Source: Abyssibius alkaniclasticus (GTDB lineage Bacteria; Pseudomonadota; Alphaproteobacteria; Rhodobacterales; Rhodobacteraceae). Taken from it: a stretch of 64,000 nucleotides of DNA. The notes under the pieces were generated by a model, which was given only the letters and a program-made list of their open reading frames with translations, made no database searches and was not told the DNA's origin. The translations under genes were made by a program, and so were the position numbers. Shown piece by piece: positions 1 to 8,380 of this stretch (position 1 is the stretch's first letter; every line of letters starts with the position of its first letter). The stretch is from assembly GCF_020447305.1 (NCBI RefSeq), contig NZ_CP095732.1, positions 2,884,501 to 2,948,500 on the forward strand. The letters run 5' to 3'.

Positions 1-484
1 ACCAGCCGTATTTGATGGCGAAAATCTGCACCATGATCACCGCAAACCAGAAATTCGGCACGGCAATGCCAAGCTGCGTGGCCCCCATGATGGATTTGTC
101 GGCCCAGCCGCCACGGCGCGCGGCCGCGAGAATGCCCACCGGAAAGGCGATGAGCGTGGACAGCGCCAGCGCGTAAATGGCCAGCGGGATCGACACCCAC
201 ATACGCCCGGCAACCATATCGACCACCGGCGTGCGATAGGTGTAGCTGATGCCGAAATCGCCGCTCAGCATTCCGCCCATCCAGGCGCCGTAGCGTATGA
301 GCAGCGGTTGGTCGAGCCCCATTTCGGCGCGCAAGGCGGCCACGGTATCGGGGCGGGCATTGATGCCGAGCATGAAGCTGGCCGGATCGCCCGGTATCAC
401 CTCGATCGCCGCGAAAATGACAAGGCTGGCGGCAAACAGGCTGAGGATGAGCGAGACGAGCCGCCGCGCGGTGTAAACTGCCAT
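1..484 (-). CDS. Dpp/Opp-type ABC transporter permease, N-terminal part (cut by window edge)
   Basis: Translating the minus strand from an ATG at 484 gives about 161 uninterrupted residues that run off the window. The start, MAVYTARRLVSLILSLF, is a first membrane helix. It is followed by a VIPGDPASFMLG stretch typical of the first periplasmic loop of DppB/OppB permeases, then further helices ending in AVPNFWFAVIMVQIF. The family forms the inner-membrane channel for peptides, opines or related solutes with a DppC partner and two ATPases, presumably left of the window. It is divergent from the creatinase gene. The family 5 binding protein at 3452-4936 could serve it, but that link is inference. 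Too short for the ORF list only because it is cut at the edge. Confidence 0.88.
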   Translation of the reverse strand, partial: MAVYTARRLVSLILSLFAASLVIFAAIEVIPGDPASFMLGINARPDTVAALRAEMGLDQPLLIRYGAWMGGMLSGDFGISYTYRTPVVDMVAGRMWVSIPLAIYALALSTLIAFPVGILAAARRGGWADKSIMGATQLGIAVPNFWFAVIMVQIFAIKYGW

Positions 485-543
485 AAGCCCCTCTTGTTGC
501 CCTTTGCCCCGATGCTAGCCAAGGGGCGCGCGGCTTTCCAGCG

Positions 544-590
544 ATGATTGCGAAAATCATTTGCCAAAATTCGGGGTTTCGCGCATAGAT
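544..590 (+). promoter_or_regulatory. Candidate promoter and operator-like palindrome upstream of creatinase
   Basis: In the 240-base divergent gap there is an inverted repeat ATGATT-GCGAA-AATCAT at 544-560. It abuts a -35-like TTGCCA (561-566), followed after 18 bases by ATAGAT (585-590). The palindrome directly beside the -35 box would suit a regulator that controls creatinase, the partial permease, or both. Found by eye only; the start site is not known. Confidence 0.3.
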
Positions 591-724
591 GCGGCAGGCC
601 GCGCGATGGCGTCGCGCAGCGTGCTTGCACGCAGCCTATGGCACATGCCGCAATTGCCCTGAACGCCGGGGTGTTTGCTGCCCGCGCCGTAACTATCCGG
701 CGGGGCCCCTGCCGGAGAGACAAG

Positions 725-1933
725 ATGACAAACCGCCCGGAATTCTTTCGCCAGCACAATGGCGCCAAGGCCGCCCTGCCCTTTGCCCCTGCCGAATATG
801 AGGCGCGCTTAAGCGGGCTGCGCGCCATTATGGCCAGCCAGGGGCTGGATGCGGTGCTGCTGACCTCGATGCAGAATGTCGCCTATTATTCGGGCTTTCT
901 CTATTGCAGCTTTGGCCGCCCCTATGCCTGCGTGGTCACGGCCGATGACTGCGTTACCCTCAGCGCGGGCATTGATGCCGGCCAGCCGTGGCGCCGTTCT
1001 GTGGGTGACAACATCACCTATACCGACTGGGCGCGCGACAATTACTGGCGCGCGGCGGCCCATGTGATTGGCACCGGCAAGGCCGTGGGCTATGAGGGCG
1101 ACCATTTGAACCTGCAAGGCATGGACAAGCTGAGGCATTTCCTTGCGCCCAATTCTGTTGCCGATATTGCGGGCGCGACCATGCGCCAGCGAATGCTGAA
1201 ATCCGCCGCCGAGATCGAGATGATCCGCCACGGCGCGGCAGTGGCCGATATCGGCGGCTTTGCCATTCGCGATGCCGTGGCGATTGGCGCGCGCGAGCTT
1301 GACATTGCAATGGCCGGGCGCGACGCGATGGAGCGTGAAATAGCCCGCCGCTTTCCGCAAGCCGAATATCGCGACACATGGGTATGGTTCCAGTCGGGGC
1401 TGAACACCGATGGCGCGCATAACCCCGTTACCGCGCGCAAGGTGGCGCGGGGCGATATCCTCAGCCTCAACACTTTCCCGATGATCTCGGGCTATTACAC
1501 CGCGCTGGAGCGCACGATGTTTGCCGGTGAGGTCGATGCCGCCAGCCTGAAATACTGGCAGGCCAACGTAGCGGCGCATGAGCTTGGGATCAGCCTGATC
1601 AAGCCGGGCGCGACCTGTTCGGGCATAACGGCGGCGATCAACGAAATGCTGGAGGCGCAGGATTTGCTGCAATATCGCAGCTTTGGCTACGGGCACAGCT
1701 TTGGCATTCTCAGCCATTACTATGGCCGCGAGGCGGGCTTGGAGTTGCGCGAGGATATCGACACGGTGCTGGAGCCTGGCATGGTGGTTTCGATGGAACC
1801 GATGCTGACCATTGCGCATGGCGCGCCGGGGGCGGGCGGATATCGTGAGCATGATATTCTGCTTGTGGGGGCCGATGGCGCTGAAAACATTACCAAATAT
1901 CGCTATGGGCCGGAGTTTAACGTGGTGGGGTGA
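725..1933 (+). CDS. Creatinase (creatine amidinohydrolase), M24 pita-bread fold
   Basis: Creatinase hydrolyses creatine to sarcosine and urea in the cytoplasm. The 402-residue product matches the usual length (about 403). An N-terminal domain (about 1-160, with SGFLYCSFGRPYA and QPWRR) is followed by the pita-bread domain. The catalytic His falls in NTDGAHNPV at residue 232, and the substrate-binding glutamates fall in TALERT (262) and SMEPM (358), the numbering of the Pseudomonas putida enzyme. The stretch FGYGHSFG-LSHYYGREAG is also diagnostic. The metal ligands of M24 aminopeptidases are not conserved in this class, which argues against a peptidase. The frame is open from 548, but ATG 725 has GGAGAG just upstream and gives the family N-terminus. 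It is divergent from the partial permease and followed by an REP-like element. Confidence 0.95.
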   Translation: MTNRPEFFRQHNGAKAALPFAPAEYEARLSGLRAIMASQGLDAVLLTSMQNVAYYSGFLYCSFGRPYACVVTADDCVTLSAGIDAGQPWRRSVGDNITYTDWARDNYWRAAAHVIGTGKAVGYEGDHLNLQGMDKLRHFLAPNSVADIAGATMRQRMLKSAAEIEMIRHGAAVADIGGFAIRDAVAIGARELDIAMAGRDAMEREIARRFPQAEYRDTWVWFQSGLNTDGAHNPVTARKVARGDILSLNTFPMISGYYTALERTMFAGEVDAASLKYWQANVAAHELGISLIKPGATCSGITAAINEMLEAQDLLQYRSFGYGHSFGILSHYYGREAGLELREDIDTVLEPGMVVSMEPMLTIAHGAPGAGGYREHDILLVGADGAENITKYRYGPEFNVVG

Positions 1934-1948
1934 ATTGAGGCGGCGAAC

Positions 1949-2061
1949 GGTGCGCAATAAATGCGCATCATAGATTTTCAAGAACCGTAGGGTGCGCATT
2001 CATTGCGCACCTTTGTGGTCGCATTCATTGCGCACCTTTGTGGTCGCATTCATTGCGCACC
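1949..2061 (+). repeat. REP-like palindromic element, copy A (four units)
   Basis: Four related palindromes lie between creatinase and the hydrolase-OsmC gene. Unit 1 (1949-1969) and unit 2 (1991-2011) have arms GGTGCGCA and TGCGCACC around five bases. Units 3 and 4 (2017-2036, 2042-2061) lack one base in the left arm (GGTCGCA). The unit 2-4 section is a 25-base tandem repeat starting at 1996. Arm sequence and intergenic location resemble REP elements, which can form mRNA hairpins. Copy B (3351-3439) has the same orientation and unit order. Confidence 0.85.
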
Positions 2062-2123
2062 CTTTTTGCACCCGTGGCCAATCCGCGCTAGGCTGCCCCT
2101 GTGCCCAGAAAACAGGAGGCCCT

Positions 2124-3344
2124 ATGCCCAGCCAGAAAATCACCTTTCCCGGCCATTCCGGTGAAATGCTCGCCGCGCGGCTTGATACGCCCGACGGGCC
2201 GCTGCGCGCCTGTGCGATTTTTGCGCATTGCTTTACCTGCTCCAAGGACATTGCCGCCGCGCGGCAGATCTCCGGCCATCTGGCCGCACAGGGCATTGCG
2301 GTGTTGCGGTTCGACTTTACCGGGCTTGGCCATTCGGATGGCGAGTTCGGCAATACCGATTTCAGCTCCAACATCGAAGATCTGGTTGCGGCGGCGGCGT
2401 TTCTGGAAGCCGAACATGGCGCGCCGCAACTGCTGATCGGCCATTCGCTGGGTGGGGCGGCGGTAATTCGCGCGGCCACGCGCCTGCCCCTGGTGCGCGC
2501 CGTGGCCACAATCGGCGCCCCCGCCGACCCGGCGCATGTGACCAACAATTTCGGCGCGGCGCTGGACAAAATCCGCGATCAGGGCGCGGCCGAAGTCTCA
2601 TTGGGCGGGCGGAATTTTACCATACGCAAGGCATTTCTGGACGATATTTCGGGCCATGACATTGCCGAGGCTTTGGGGAATTTCGGCAAGCGCGCGCTTT
2701 TGGTGCTGCACGCACCGCTGGATGCGGTTGTGGGGATCGAAAATGCCGCGGAAATTTTTCTGGCCGCCAAACACCCCAAAAGCTTTGTAACCCTCGACAC
2801 GGCCGACCATCTGGTCAGCCAGCAGGCCGATGCCACCTATGCCGCCGAGCTGATCTCAACCTGGTCGCGGCGCTATCTGGCGCTTGCCCCCTGCCCCGTG
2901 CCCGAAGATGCGCCCGAAGGCGTGGTGCGGGTGCGCGAGGCCGATGCCGCGGGGTTTTTGCAGGATATCATCATCAACGCCCGCCACGAGCTGCGCGCCG
3001 ACGAGCCGAAGGATTTTGGCGGCACCGATCTGGGGCCATCGCCTTACCAGCTTGTTTCAGCCGGGCTTGGCGCCTGCACATCCATGACCATGCGCATGTA
3101 TGCGCGGCGCAAGAAAATGCCGCTGGAGCATGTGGTGGTGGATGTGACGCATAACAAACAACATGCCGATGAGGCGGAAAAATCCGGTGGCAAGGTTGAT
3201 GTGTTTCGCCGCGAAATCCGCATGGAGGGCGATTTGAGCGCCGAGGATCGCGCAAAGCTGATGGAAATTGCCGATAAATGCCCGGTGCATAAGACCTTGC
3301 ACCAAAGCGCGGAGATTGTGAGCGTTGAGATGGGCGGCGCGTAA
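2124..3344 (+). CDS. Bifunctional alpha/beta hydrolase-OsmC family protein
   Basis: A 406-residue fusion. Residues 1-255 are an alpha/beta hydrolase with nucleophile Ser108 in GHSLGG, and Asp200 and His229 (TADHL) placed to complete a triad. Residues 265-406 are an OsmC domain with the two redox cysteines expected of the family: Cys318 in GLGACTSMTM and Cys386 in DKCPVHKTL. OsmC-type proteins are thiol peroxidases that reduce organic hydroperoxides; the hydrolase substrate is unknown. This fusion is an existing family, so the architecture is not new. ATG 2124 was chosen because AGGAGG lies directly upstream; the longer open frame from 1992 would translate the repeat element. There is no signal peptide, so it should be cytoplasmic. 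REP-like elements lie on both sides. Confidence 0.92.
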   Translation: MPSQKITFPGHSGEMLAARLDTPDGPLRACAIFAHCFTCSKDIAAARQISGHLAAQGIAVLRFDFTGLGHSDGEFGNTDFSSNIEDLVAAAAFLEAEHGAPQLLIGHSLGGAAVIRAATRLPLVRAVATIGAPADPAHVTNNFGAALDKIRDQGAAEVSLGGRNFTIRKAFLDDISGHDIAEALGNFGKRALLVLHAPLDAVVGIENAAEIFLAAKHPKSFVTLDTADHLVSQQADATYAAELISTWSRRYLALAPCPVPEDAPEGVVRVREADAAGFLQDIIINARHELRADEPKDFGGTDLGPSPYQLVSAGLGACTSMTMRMYARRKKMPLEHVVVDVTHNKQHADEAEKSGGKVDVFRREIRMEGDLSAEDRAKLMEIADKCPVHKTLHQSAEIVSVEMGGA

Positions 3345-3350
3345 AAAAAA

Positions 3351-3439
3351 GGTGCGCAATAAATACGCACCTTACATTTTCATAAACCCGTAGGGTGCGC
3401 ATTCATTGCGCACCACTTTGGTCGCATTCATTGCGCACC
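3351..3439 (+). repeat. REP-like palindromic element, copy B (three units)
   Basis: Begins six bases after the hydrolase-OsmC stop. Units lie at 3351-3371, 3394-3414 and 3420-3439, with arms GGTGCGCA and TGCGCACC around five bases; the last unit lacks one base in the left arm, as in copy A. The 22-base spacer between units 1 and 2 is A/T-rich and ends in CCCGTAG, close to the copy A spacer. It sits between convergent genes and could act as a transcript end. Confidence 0.85.
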
Positions 3440-3451
3440 TTTTTGAGGCGC

Positions 3452-4936
3452 TTACTCTTCCCAATAGACCCCGGTCAGGTCTATCGCCTGTGTGGGCGCG
3501 TTTTCCCACAGCCCGCGGATGCGCGCATCGGCCACGCCGGTCTTGGCAAGCTGGAACAGGTAGCCGTTGACATAATCGGCGGCGATGATTTCCTGGGCCT
3601 GCTGCAAAATCGCCGACCGTTTGGCCGGGTCTGTCGTGGCGTTCAATGTCTCCATCAGCGCCTGGAAATCCGGGTTGTCATACTGGAAATAGTAATCCGG
3701 ATTGGCATAGATGCCGATATCCATCGGCTCGGTATGGGACACGATTGTCAGGCCGAAATCCTTGCCGTTGAACACCTCTTCCAGCCATTGCGCCCATTCC
3801 AGATTGGTGATTTCGGTCTGGATGCCAACCTCGCGCAGCTGAGACGCGATAATCTCGCCCCCCCGGCGCGCATAAGATGGCGGCGGCAGCTTCAACGTGG
3901 TGGTAAACCCATCGGGCAAGCCCGCCTCGGCCAAAAGCGCGCGGGCGCGCTCGGGGTCATAATTCGACATGCCGGTCAGGTCGACATAATCGGGGTTGTG
4001 CGGGGCGAAATGTGTGCCGATCGGCGTGCCATAGCCAAACATCGCCCCATCAATGATGGCCTGACGGTCTATCGCATGTGCAATCGCCTCGCGCACCAGC
4101 ACATTGTCCAGCGGGGGCTGGGCGTTGTTCATGGCCAGAATGGTTTCCCCCTCGGTTGAGCCGACGATGACCGAAAAGCGCGGGTCGGCAGCGAATTGCG
4201 CCAGGTTCTCGGGGGCCGGAAAAACCGGAAACGCATCGATATCGCCAGCCATGAGTGCGGCATAGGCGGCGCTCGGGTCAGAGATGTATTTGATTGTCGC
4301 GCTCTCCAGCATTGCCGGTGTGCCCCAGTAATTCGGGTTGCGGTTAAGCGTGATCTGATCGCCCTGCACCCAGTTGCCGAACACAAAGGCACCGGTGCCG
4401 TTCGGCGCGGTCTTGAGCTGGTCTTCCGTGGCTTCCTCGGGCAGGATGACCGCATCGCCCCAGGCCATGTTGAACAGGAAGGCGCCGGTTGGCTGGCTCA
4501 GCGTGACCTGCACGGTCAGTTCATCCAGCGCCTCGACGCTTGCAATGGCGGCAAACAGGCCCTTTTGCGCATTGGTGCTGTCTTCGGCGCGCGCGCGGTC
4601 GAGCGAAAAGACCACATCGGCGGCGTTCATGTCGCTGCCATCATGAAACTTGACGCCCTGGCGCAGATAAAAGGTATAGCCAAGCCCGTCTTCGGAAATA
4701 TCCCAGCGTTCGGCAAGGCCGGGAATGACGGAACCATCGGCGGCAAAACGGGTAAGCCCCTCGTAGATGTTGGAATAAACCACGTTGTCAATGGCCGCGG
4801 CGGCACCGCCTGTCGGGTCCAGATGCGGGGGTTCGAGCTGGCCGCCCACGGTGATTGTGGTTCTTTGCGCCCAAGCCGCGCCCGCGCCAAGCGCCAGCAT
4901 ACTGGCCGCCACCAGCGGCAGAAATTTCTGAAACAT
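3452..4936 (-). CDS. ABC transporter substrate-binding protein, family 5 (peptide/opine/nickel type)
   Basis: A 494-residue secreted protein with a Sec signal peptide, MFQKFLPLVAASMLALGAG followed by AAWAQ. The mature part has the SBP family 5 core: GLAERWDISEDGLGYTFYLRQGVKFHDG and, further on, LNRNPNYWG. ATG 4936 has AGGAGG five bases upstream, while GTG 4939 would be too close to it. It starts 12 bases after the M20 hydrolase stop, so the two form a unit with the hydrolase first. The substrate could be a short peptide or acylated amino acid, cleaved after import by the M20 enzyme; this is inferred from context. No permease or ATPase lies beside it on this strand. The nearest is the partial permease at 1-484, beyond two plus-strand genes. 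Confidence 0.9.
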   Translation of the reverse strand: MFQKFLPLVAASMLALGAGAAWAQRTTITVGGQLEPPHLDPTGGAAAAIDNVVYSNIYEGLTRFAADGSVIPGLAERWDISEDGLGYTFYLRQGVKFHDGSDMNAADVVFSLDRARAEDSTNAQKGLFAAIASVEALDELTVQVTLSQPTGAFLFNMAWGDAVILPEEATEDQLKTAPNGTGAFVFGNWVQGDQITLNRNPNYWGTPAMLESATIKYISDPSAAYAALMAGDIDAFPVFPAPENLAQFAADPRFSVIVGSTEGETILAMNNAQPPLDNVLVREAIAHAIDRQAIIDGAMFGYGTPIGTHFAPHNPDYVDLTGMSNYDPERARALLAEAGLPDGFTTTLKLPPPSYARRGGEIIASQLREVGIQTEITNLEWAQWLEEVFNGKDFGLTIVSHTEPMDIGIYANPDYYFQYDNPDFQALMETLNATTDPAKRSAILQQAQEIIAADYVNGYLFQLAKTGVADARIRGLWENAPTQAIDLTGVYWEE

Positions 4937-4948
4937 CACGTCCTCCTG

Positions 4949-6265
4949 TCAGGTGCGGGCGGGCCCGCTGTTATCGTCAAGGGTCTCGCCCGCCAGCAGA
5001 TGCGCCAGGCTCAGCCCCATGACTTTGGCCGAGTCGATCATATCATCAACCCCGACATATTCATCGGGCTGATGCGCAAGGTCGAGGATTCCCGGCCCGT
5101 AGGCAATACAGTTTTTCATGCGGCCAATCCGGTCAATATGCTTTTGATCATAGGTGCCGGGGGAGACAACGTAATCGGGCGCACGCCCCAGAACCGCGCC
5201 AATCGCGCTGGCCACCGAGGTGACAACCGGCGCCTTCTGGTCGGTCATGGAGGGCAGAACATGGTGCATTTCGCGCAGATCATAGCGGAAATTTGGGCGG
5301 GTCTTGCGCAAATTTTCGAGCAGGTCGCGAATTTCACCCTCTACATCGGCCAGATTCTCCTCCATCAGGAAACGCCGGTCCAGCACCATGCGCGCGGAAT
5401 CCGGCACGCAGGGGCTGGGCAGGCCGGTGAAATCGGCCGCACCCTCGCTTTGCCCGCCATGCAGCGAGTTGATGTTGAGCGTGGACTGGCGCGCCCCTTC
5501 GGGCACCACCGGCATTTCGGTCTGGCGCGCGGCCAAGGCGGGGTAAAGGCTGGCTTCCATTTCGGCAATGACCGCGCCCATATGGCGCACGGCGCAATCA
5601 CCCAGAAACGGCATGGAGCCGTGGGCGATGCGGCCATGCGTTTCCAGCGCGCCCCACCACACACCGCGATGGCCAAGGCAGATCCGGTCTTTGTTGAGCG
5701 GTTCGGGGATGATGACATGCTGCACGCGTTCGGGGCTGAAATAGCCGCGTTCCGCCAGCCAGGCAACACCGCCATAGCCGCCCGATTCCTCGTCCCCCGT
5801 GCCGGAAATTTCGATCGCGCCCTCAAAATCCGGCCAGACCTCGATGAAGGTTTCAGCGGCGATGATGCTGGCGGCAAGCCCGCCTTTCATATCGCAAGCA
5901 CCGCGCCCGTAGACCTTGCCATCGATCAGCGCACCGCCGAACGGGTCCAGGCTCCAGCCCTGGCCGACATCGACCACGTCGATATGGCTGTTGAAATGCA
6001 CACAGGCACCGGGCCTGGCCCCGTCGCGCCGCGCAATGATGTTCCAGCGCGGGTAACGTTCAGAATCGCCCGGCGTGCCGATGGCGCGCAAAAGCTCGGT
6101 CTCAAAGCCGCTTGCCTTCAGCCGCCTGTCCAGAAACGCGCAGATATCGCGGTAATTCTCGCCCGGCGGGTTGAGCGTGGGAATGCGGATCAGATCGCCC
6201 GTCAGGGCAACAAGCTCGTCGCGCTTGGCACAGATGCGGGACAGAAATTCGGCTTGCTTGTTCAT
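4949..6265 (-). CDS. M20 family metallohydrolase (ArgE/DapE/ACY1-like deacylase or dipeptidase)
   Basis: A 438-residue cytoplasmic zinc hydrolase. Metal-site motifs appear in order: HFNSHIDVVD (first His-x-Asp), YGRGACDMKGG (bridging Asp), GTGDEESGG (catalytic Glu pair), IIPEPLNKD, and a final His in ILDLAHQPDEYVG. The family removes acyl groups from amino acids or splits dipeptides. A lid domain lies in the middle (about 190-310). The ATG at 6265 has only a weak GGGG upstream. The downstream binding protein starts 12 bases after the stop. Upstream is a 151-base gap containing a hairpin, so it may be read from the CUT2 operon or on its own. The substrate is not determined by sequence; it differs clearly from the second M20 gene at 10440-11708. 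Confidence 0.9.
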   Translation of the reverse strand: MNKQAEFLSRICAKRDELVALTGDLIRIPTLNPPGENYRDICAFLDRRLKASGFETELLRAIGTPGDSERYPRWNIIARRDGARPGACVHFNSHIDVVDVGQGWSLDPFGGALIDGKVYGRGACDMKGGLAASIIAAETFIEVWPDFEGAIEISGTGDEESGGYGGVAWLAERGYFSPERVQHVIIPEPLNKDRICLGHRGVWWGALETHGRIAHGSMPFLGDCAVRHMGAVIAEMEASLYPALAARQTEMPVVPEGARQSTLNINSLHGGQSEGAADFTGLPSPCVPDSARMVLDRRFLMEENLADVEGEIRDLLENLRKTRPNFRYDLREMHHVLPSMTDQKAPVVTSVASAIGAVLGRAPDYVVSPGTYDQKHIDRIGRMKNCIAYGPGILDLAHQPDEYVGVDDMIDSAKVMGLSLAHLLAGETLDDNSGPART

Positions 6266-6394
6266 CGCCCCATGCAGCCCGAAAGCTGGGGCGGCGTCAA
6301 TAGGGTTGCGGCATTAAGCCTGCACATCTGCCCGGCGGAAGGCCAGGCCACCCCCGCGGCCACCCCCGGGGCCGCCCCTTCCCGCCGGTCAGGG

Positions 6395-6420
6395 CTGATC
6401 TGCCGCTTTTGGCAGATCAG
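6395..6420 (-). terminator. Perfect 10-bp hairpin at the end of the CUT2 operon
   Basis: CTGATCTGCC and GGCAGATCAG form a perfect 10-base-pair stem with a six-base loop. It overlaps the stop codon of the ATPase gene (6417-6419). No run of T follows on the minus strand, so it is not a classic intrinsic terminator. It may limit read-through into the M20 gene or stabilise the transcript end. Confidence 0.5.
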
Positions 6421-7157
6421 GACACGCCGGTGATCATCGACACGATTTCATTCTTGTCGGTTTTGGCGGTTTCGCGCACGCCGATCTGCGCACCGCGCCG
6501 CAGCACGCAAATTCTGTCGGACAAACGAAAGACCTGATCGAGGCTGTGGCTGATGATGAGTATCGCAAGGTTCTTGGCGCGCAGGCTGGCGATGAGCGCC
6601 TCGACCTTGGCGGTTTCAGCCACACCAAGGGCCGCGGTTGGCTCATCGAGCAGGATGAGCTTACTGGCCCAATGGGTGGCGCGGGCAATGGCAATGCCCT
6701 GACGTTGCCCGCCGCTAAGCGCCGAGATCGTGGAACTTGCGGATGGAATGCGCACATCCAGCTCGTCGACCAGTTCCTGTGATTGGCGGCGCATCCGTGC
6801 CTTGTCGAGCAGGCCGAAGGGCGGTTTTGTAAGCTCGCGGCCCAGAAACATGTTCATGTAAACCGGCTGCTGGTCGGCCAAAGCCAGATCCTGATACACA
6901 ACCTCGATTCCGCGCGCGCGGGCCTGGCTGGCATCGCTGAAGGATGCGGGCGCATTGTCCAGGCTGATCGTGCCCGAGGTCGGGGTGTAAACGCCCGAGA
7001 TGATTTTGATGAGCGTCGATTTGCCAGCGCCATTATCGCCCACGAGCGCCACAATTTCGCCGGCACGCAGATCGAGCGAGAAATTCTGTATGGCCACGAT
7101 GCCGCCAAAGGATTTGTGGATATTCTGAAGCGACAGGACAGGATGATCGGTGGTCAT
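6417..7157 (-). CDS. Sugar-type (CUT2) ABC transporter ATP-binding protein, single nucleotide-binding domain
   Basis: A 246-residue ATPase: Walker A GDNGAGKST (40-48), Q-loop VVYQD near 88, signature LSGGQ (147-151), Walker B plus LILLDEPTAALG (168-178). Sequence style is that of RbsA/MglA, but it has one ATPase domain instead of two and so must work as a homodimer, as in the FrcA-type importers of alphaproteobacteria. It energises the permease encoded at 8381-9334 at the inner face of the membrane. Its ATG overlaps the stop of the YhfX-like gene in an ATGA, showing translational coupling. It is the last gene of the ROK operon. A hairpin overlaps its stop codon. Confidence 0.93.
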   Translation of the reverse strand: MTTDHPVLSLQNIHKSFGGIVAIQNFSLDLRAGEIVALVGDNGAGKSTLIKIISGVYTPTSGTISLDNAPASFSDASQARARGIEVVYQDLALADQQPVYMNMFLGRELTKPPFGLLDKARMRRQSQELVDELDVRIPSASSTISALSGGQRQGIAIARATHWASKLILLDEPTAALGVAETAKVEALIASLRAKNLAILIISHSLDQVFRLSDRICVLRRGAQIGVRETAKTDKNEIVSMITGVS

Positions 7158-8365
7158 GAGCGCGCCCTTTCCGGCCAGTCTATGGCCTGTCCGAAGATGT
7201 TTTCAATGGAGGTGACGCGCGGCGCACCCTGTGCCACGCCCGCAACCCCGACAATGCTGGCGCGCGTAACAAAGGCCTGGCCGCGAAAACCGAAAATCAC
7301 GGTATCGCCGGTTTTGGGTTTCACGGGGCCGGTCGCGTCGATCATCGCATAGTAATCTATCGCCGAATAATCGGGGATTTCGACATTGGCCAGCGCATTG
7401 GCGCCAGAGGTCGGCGTGGCGCCGACAAGCGCCTTGACCTGATATTTCGGGAAAACCGGGTCAATATACAGCCCGCCGCCAAAGCAATAGGCCGAATCGC
7501 CATGCCGGTGCGAAACCTCGGACAGGTATAGCACGGCCGGGTCTTCGGGCAGGTCCTGAACCGCGTGGAGCGGCGTTGTGCCATGCAGCGCATTGCCCGG
7601 TTCGCACTGGGTGGCACCGGCATCGGCCAGCGCGTCGAGCATGACGGTGGAATTTGTGCCCGGTGCGTTGATCTCGATATTGCTGCGGCCGGATCTGGCC
7701 AAAGCCTCGGCGGCGCGCGCCAATGTGGCCAGGTTCGGCGTGGGCCTGACCTTGCGGCTTTCCAGGTCAAAGAGCAGCGCAGGAAAGGTGGTGATGCCCG
7801 CAAACACCGCGCCGTCAAGCGCGTCGAGCCGGTCGGCAACGGCGCAAATCTCATCGGCTTCAAACCCGCCCTCATGGCCGCGATAGAATGTATCGCCCGC
7901 CGTTTGAATGCGCGCCAGCAGGTTCTGGACACGTCCGGCTTTGGCTGCGGCGCGCGCGGCTTCGGCTGCCTTTTCGGGGCTGAACACGGTCCAGAAATCC
8001 GGCTTCAGGGTTGCGGCGGCAAAATCGGCATCGCGCTGGGGCACCTGCACCAGATGGCCCAGATGGCCGGTTTTCAGCCCGGCAGTATGGCAGGCCGTCG
8101 CGCAATCCATGTCAACGGCCACGGCACGGTTGATGCCACCGCGCAAAACTGCCGCGCAAAAGCCGGAATGGCGGCCGACCTGCTTGGTCATGGCGAAGGC
8201 TTTCAGGCCCAGCGCGCTGGCCGCCTTTGAAAACAGCCGCGCGTTGCGTTCGACCGCATCCAGATCCAGCACATAGGCATTGGCGGGAATTTTGCCAGCC
8301 TGGTGCAGCGCCATCGCGGCTTCGATAAAGCGCGGATTGCGGCGCATCAACACATCGAGAAACAT
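7154..8365 (-). CDS. YhfX-like PLP-dependent enzyme (alanine racemase N-terminal fold)
   Basis: A 403-residue cytoplasmic protein that resembles Escherichia coli YhfX along its length. It starts MFLDVLMRRNPRFIEAA and has AYVLDLDAVERNARLF before the probable PLP-lysine region AFAMTKQVGRH, then AVDMDCATACHTAGL, GHLVQVPQ, LYLSEVSHRHGDSAYCFGGG and SAIDYYAMID. The fold is the TIM-barrel racemase/D-threonine aldolase type. YhfX itself has no firmly assigned reaction, so an amino acid racemase, aldolase or lyase role is inference. RBS GGAAAGGG precedes ATG 8365. It sits inside a transporter operon with an M20 deacylase, which suggests it processes an imported amino-acid-like or amino-sugar-like molecule. 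Confidence 0.85.
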   Translation of the reverse strand: MFLDVLMRRNPRFIEAAMALHQAGKIPANAYVLDLDAVERNARLFSKAASALGLKAFAMTKQVGRHSGFCAAVLRGGINRAVAVDMDCATACHTAGLKTGHLGHLVQVPQRDADFAAATLKPDFWTVFSPEKAAEAARAAAKAGRVQNLLARIQTAGDTFYRGHEGGFEADEICAVADRLDALDGAVFAGITTFPALLFDLESRKVRPTPNLATLARAAEALARSGRSNIEINAPGTNSTVMLDALADAGATQCEPGNALHGTTPLHAVQDLPEDPAVLYLSEVSHRHGDSAYCFGGGLYIDPVFPKYQVKALVGATPTSGANALANVEIPDYSAIDYYAMIDATGPVKPKTGDTVIFGFRGQAFVTRASIVGVAGVAQGAPRVTSIENIFGQAIDWPERARS

Positions 8366-8380
8366 GGTTTGCCCTTTCCT

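Noticed and set aside
4196-6433. A 745-codon open frame on the plus strand.
   Set aside because: It lies opposite two clear minus-strand genes (family 5 binding protein and M20 hydrolase). It has no RBS, family motif or hydrophobic logic; long antisense frames are expected at this base composition.
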